A DNA stretch of 42,017 bases, from contig CAJOCL010000002.1 of NCBI GenBank assembly GCA_905233565.1, positions 1-42,017 on the forward strand, given 5' to 3'. Positions 41,559 through 42,017 of this stretch are shown here, piece by piece (positions within the stretch are counted from its first letter, which is position 1; each line of letters begins with the position of its first letter). This stretch comes from an uncultured Synergistales bacterium. GTDB lineage: Bacteria; Synergistota; Synergistia; Synergistales; Aminobacteriaceae. A model generated the notes under the pieces. It was not told the origin of the DNA. It saw nothing but the letters and a program-made list of their open reading frames with translations, and ran no database searches. Made by a program: the position numbers and the translations under genes.

Positions 41559-42017
41559 TTAGATCATCATACATATAACTGGAATAGTAATCATACATAA
41601 TACATTCTGTAAAAACATAATCTTTGCTGCAAAATCAATATTCCCGTGATACATTTCACACATTCCGACGGTAACGCTTGCGCCGGGCATGGCGTTAATC
41701 AAGACAAGGACGGCTGAAACAAGAGGATTTGAACTTATGCTGAAAATTTTCAGGATTAAGCACAGTGCCACAGGGTATATGACAAGGCGCATTGCTGTAG
41801 CGATCCAGGCGTGAAAATTTTTGAGAATGTCAGATGCTTTTGAATGAGCTAATGCCATTCCGATCATGAACATTGAAAGAGGCGTTGTCATGTTGGATAT
41901 ATAAGAAATAGGGACGGCAGCTGTTGACGGCAGACTTATCCGGCCGAAATAAAATATTAAGCTCAAGACCGTAGCTATGTTTATGTTACTGAAGATTATA
42001 GATTTCATGTTCAGGCC
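41559..42017 (-). CDS. AEC-family (auxin efflux carrier-type) transporter, C-terminal part
   Basis: The reading frame is open to the right edge; the visible 152 codons are the C-terminal half of an AEC/malate-permease-type membrane transporter (full length about 300-320). Five helices are visible. Family features are the PISYISNMTTPLSMFMIGMALA segment just after the domain junction (kept here in two parts), LVIYPVALCLILKIF, and NAMPGASVTVGMCEMYHGN followed by the last helix. ATG 42008 is internal, since upstream codons continue in frame. Members of this family export organic acids or other small anions; the substrate cannot be read. Confidence 0.85.
   Translation of the reverse strand, partial: GLNMKSIIFSNINIATVLSLIFYFGRISLPSTAAVPISYISNMTTPLSMFMIGMALAHSKASDILKNFHAWIATAMRLVIYPVALCLILKIFSISSNPLVSAVLVLINAMPGASVTVGMCEMYHGNIDFAAKIMFLQNVLCMITIPVICMMI

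Overview
The window most likely comes from a flagellated, diderm, gut- or sludge-type member of the Synergistota (Synergistetes). The strongest clue is the large secreted protein at 18641-22810. Its C-terminus (Ser/Gly run, GGC, hydrophobic helix, KKR) has the layout of the Synergist-CTERM sorting signal known from that phylum. A diderm envelope is supported by lpxI, lpxB and an LptF/G-type permease. Motility is supported by fliE-F-G-H-I. Base composition looks moderate (about 45% G+C by eye), and TTG start codons are common: fliG, fliH, lpxI, rapZ, the rhodanese gene and probably jag.

Layout, left half. 1-5032 (minus): the flagellar basal-body/export operon fliE-fliF-fliG-fliH-fliI, with fliI cut by the left edge. 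5324-12723 (plus): a tightly overlapping run of a DUF4139 secreted protein, a membrane PAS/degenerate-GGDEF protein, an LptF/G permease, lpxI, an unusual SDF-type carrier with an extra N-terminal domain, and lpxB. 12788-16049 (plus): a complete ECF-type nickel (or cobalt) importer, nikK-L-M-Q-O. 16083-18351 (minus): a polar amino-acid ABC importer (binding protein, permease, ATPase). 18641-22810 (plus) and 22872-27017 (minus): two convergent giant secreted proteins, a Synergist-CTERM/FG-GAP protein and a papain-family protease with eight Ig-like repeats. 27113-27673 (minus): a membrane-anchored rhodanese.

Layout, right half. 27804-31319 (plus): miaA-ispH-rpsA. 31431-33807 (minus): the classical rpmH-rnpA-yidD-yidC-jag cluster. 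33903-35869 (plus): rapZ-yvcK. 35938-39653 (plus): a threonine aldolase and valS. 39694-41470 (plus): an R-M pair recognisably related to HindIII and M.HindIII, each interrupted by an apparent one-base frameshift. 41559 to the right edge (minus): the C-terminal part of an AEC-family transporter.

Most of the window is housekeeping. The most interesting part is the HindIII-like R-M pair. Both genes look broken at single positions, yet reading the whole window by eye I found no AAGCTT site, where roughly ten would be expected by chance. That suggests a formerly active HindIII-specificity system and recent decay, or else two sequencing errors. Other points worth a second look are the SDF carrier with a half HATPase-like N-terminal domain and altered substrate-site residues, a possible structured RNA at 18467-18565, a palindrome at the start of the amino-acid transporter transcript, a hairpin burying the nikK ribosome binding site, and an intrinsic-terminator-like hairpin between fliF and fliG. 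No tRNA, rRNA, CRISPR array or transposase gene was seen.
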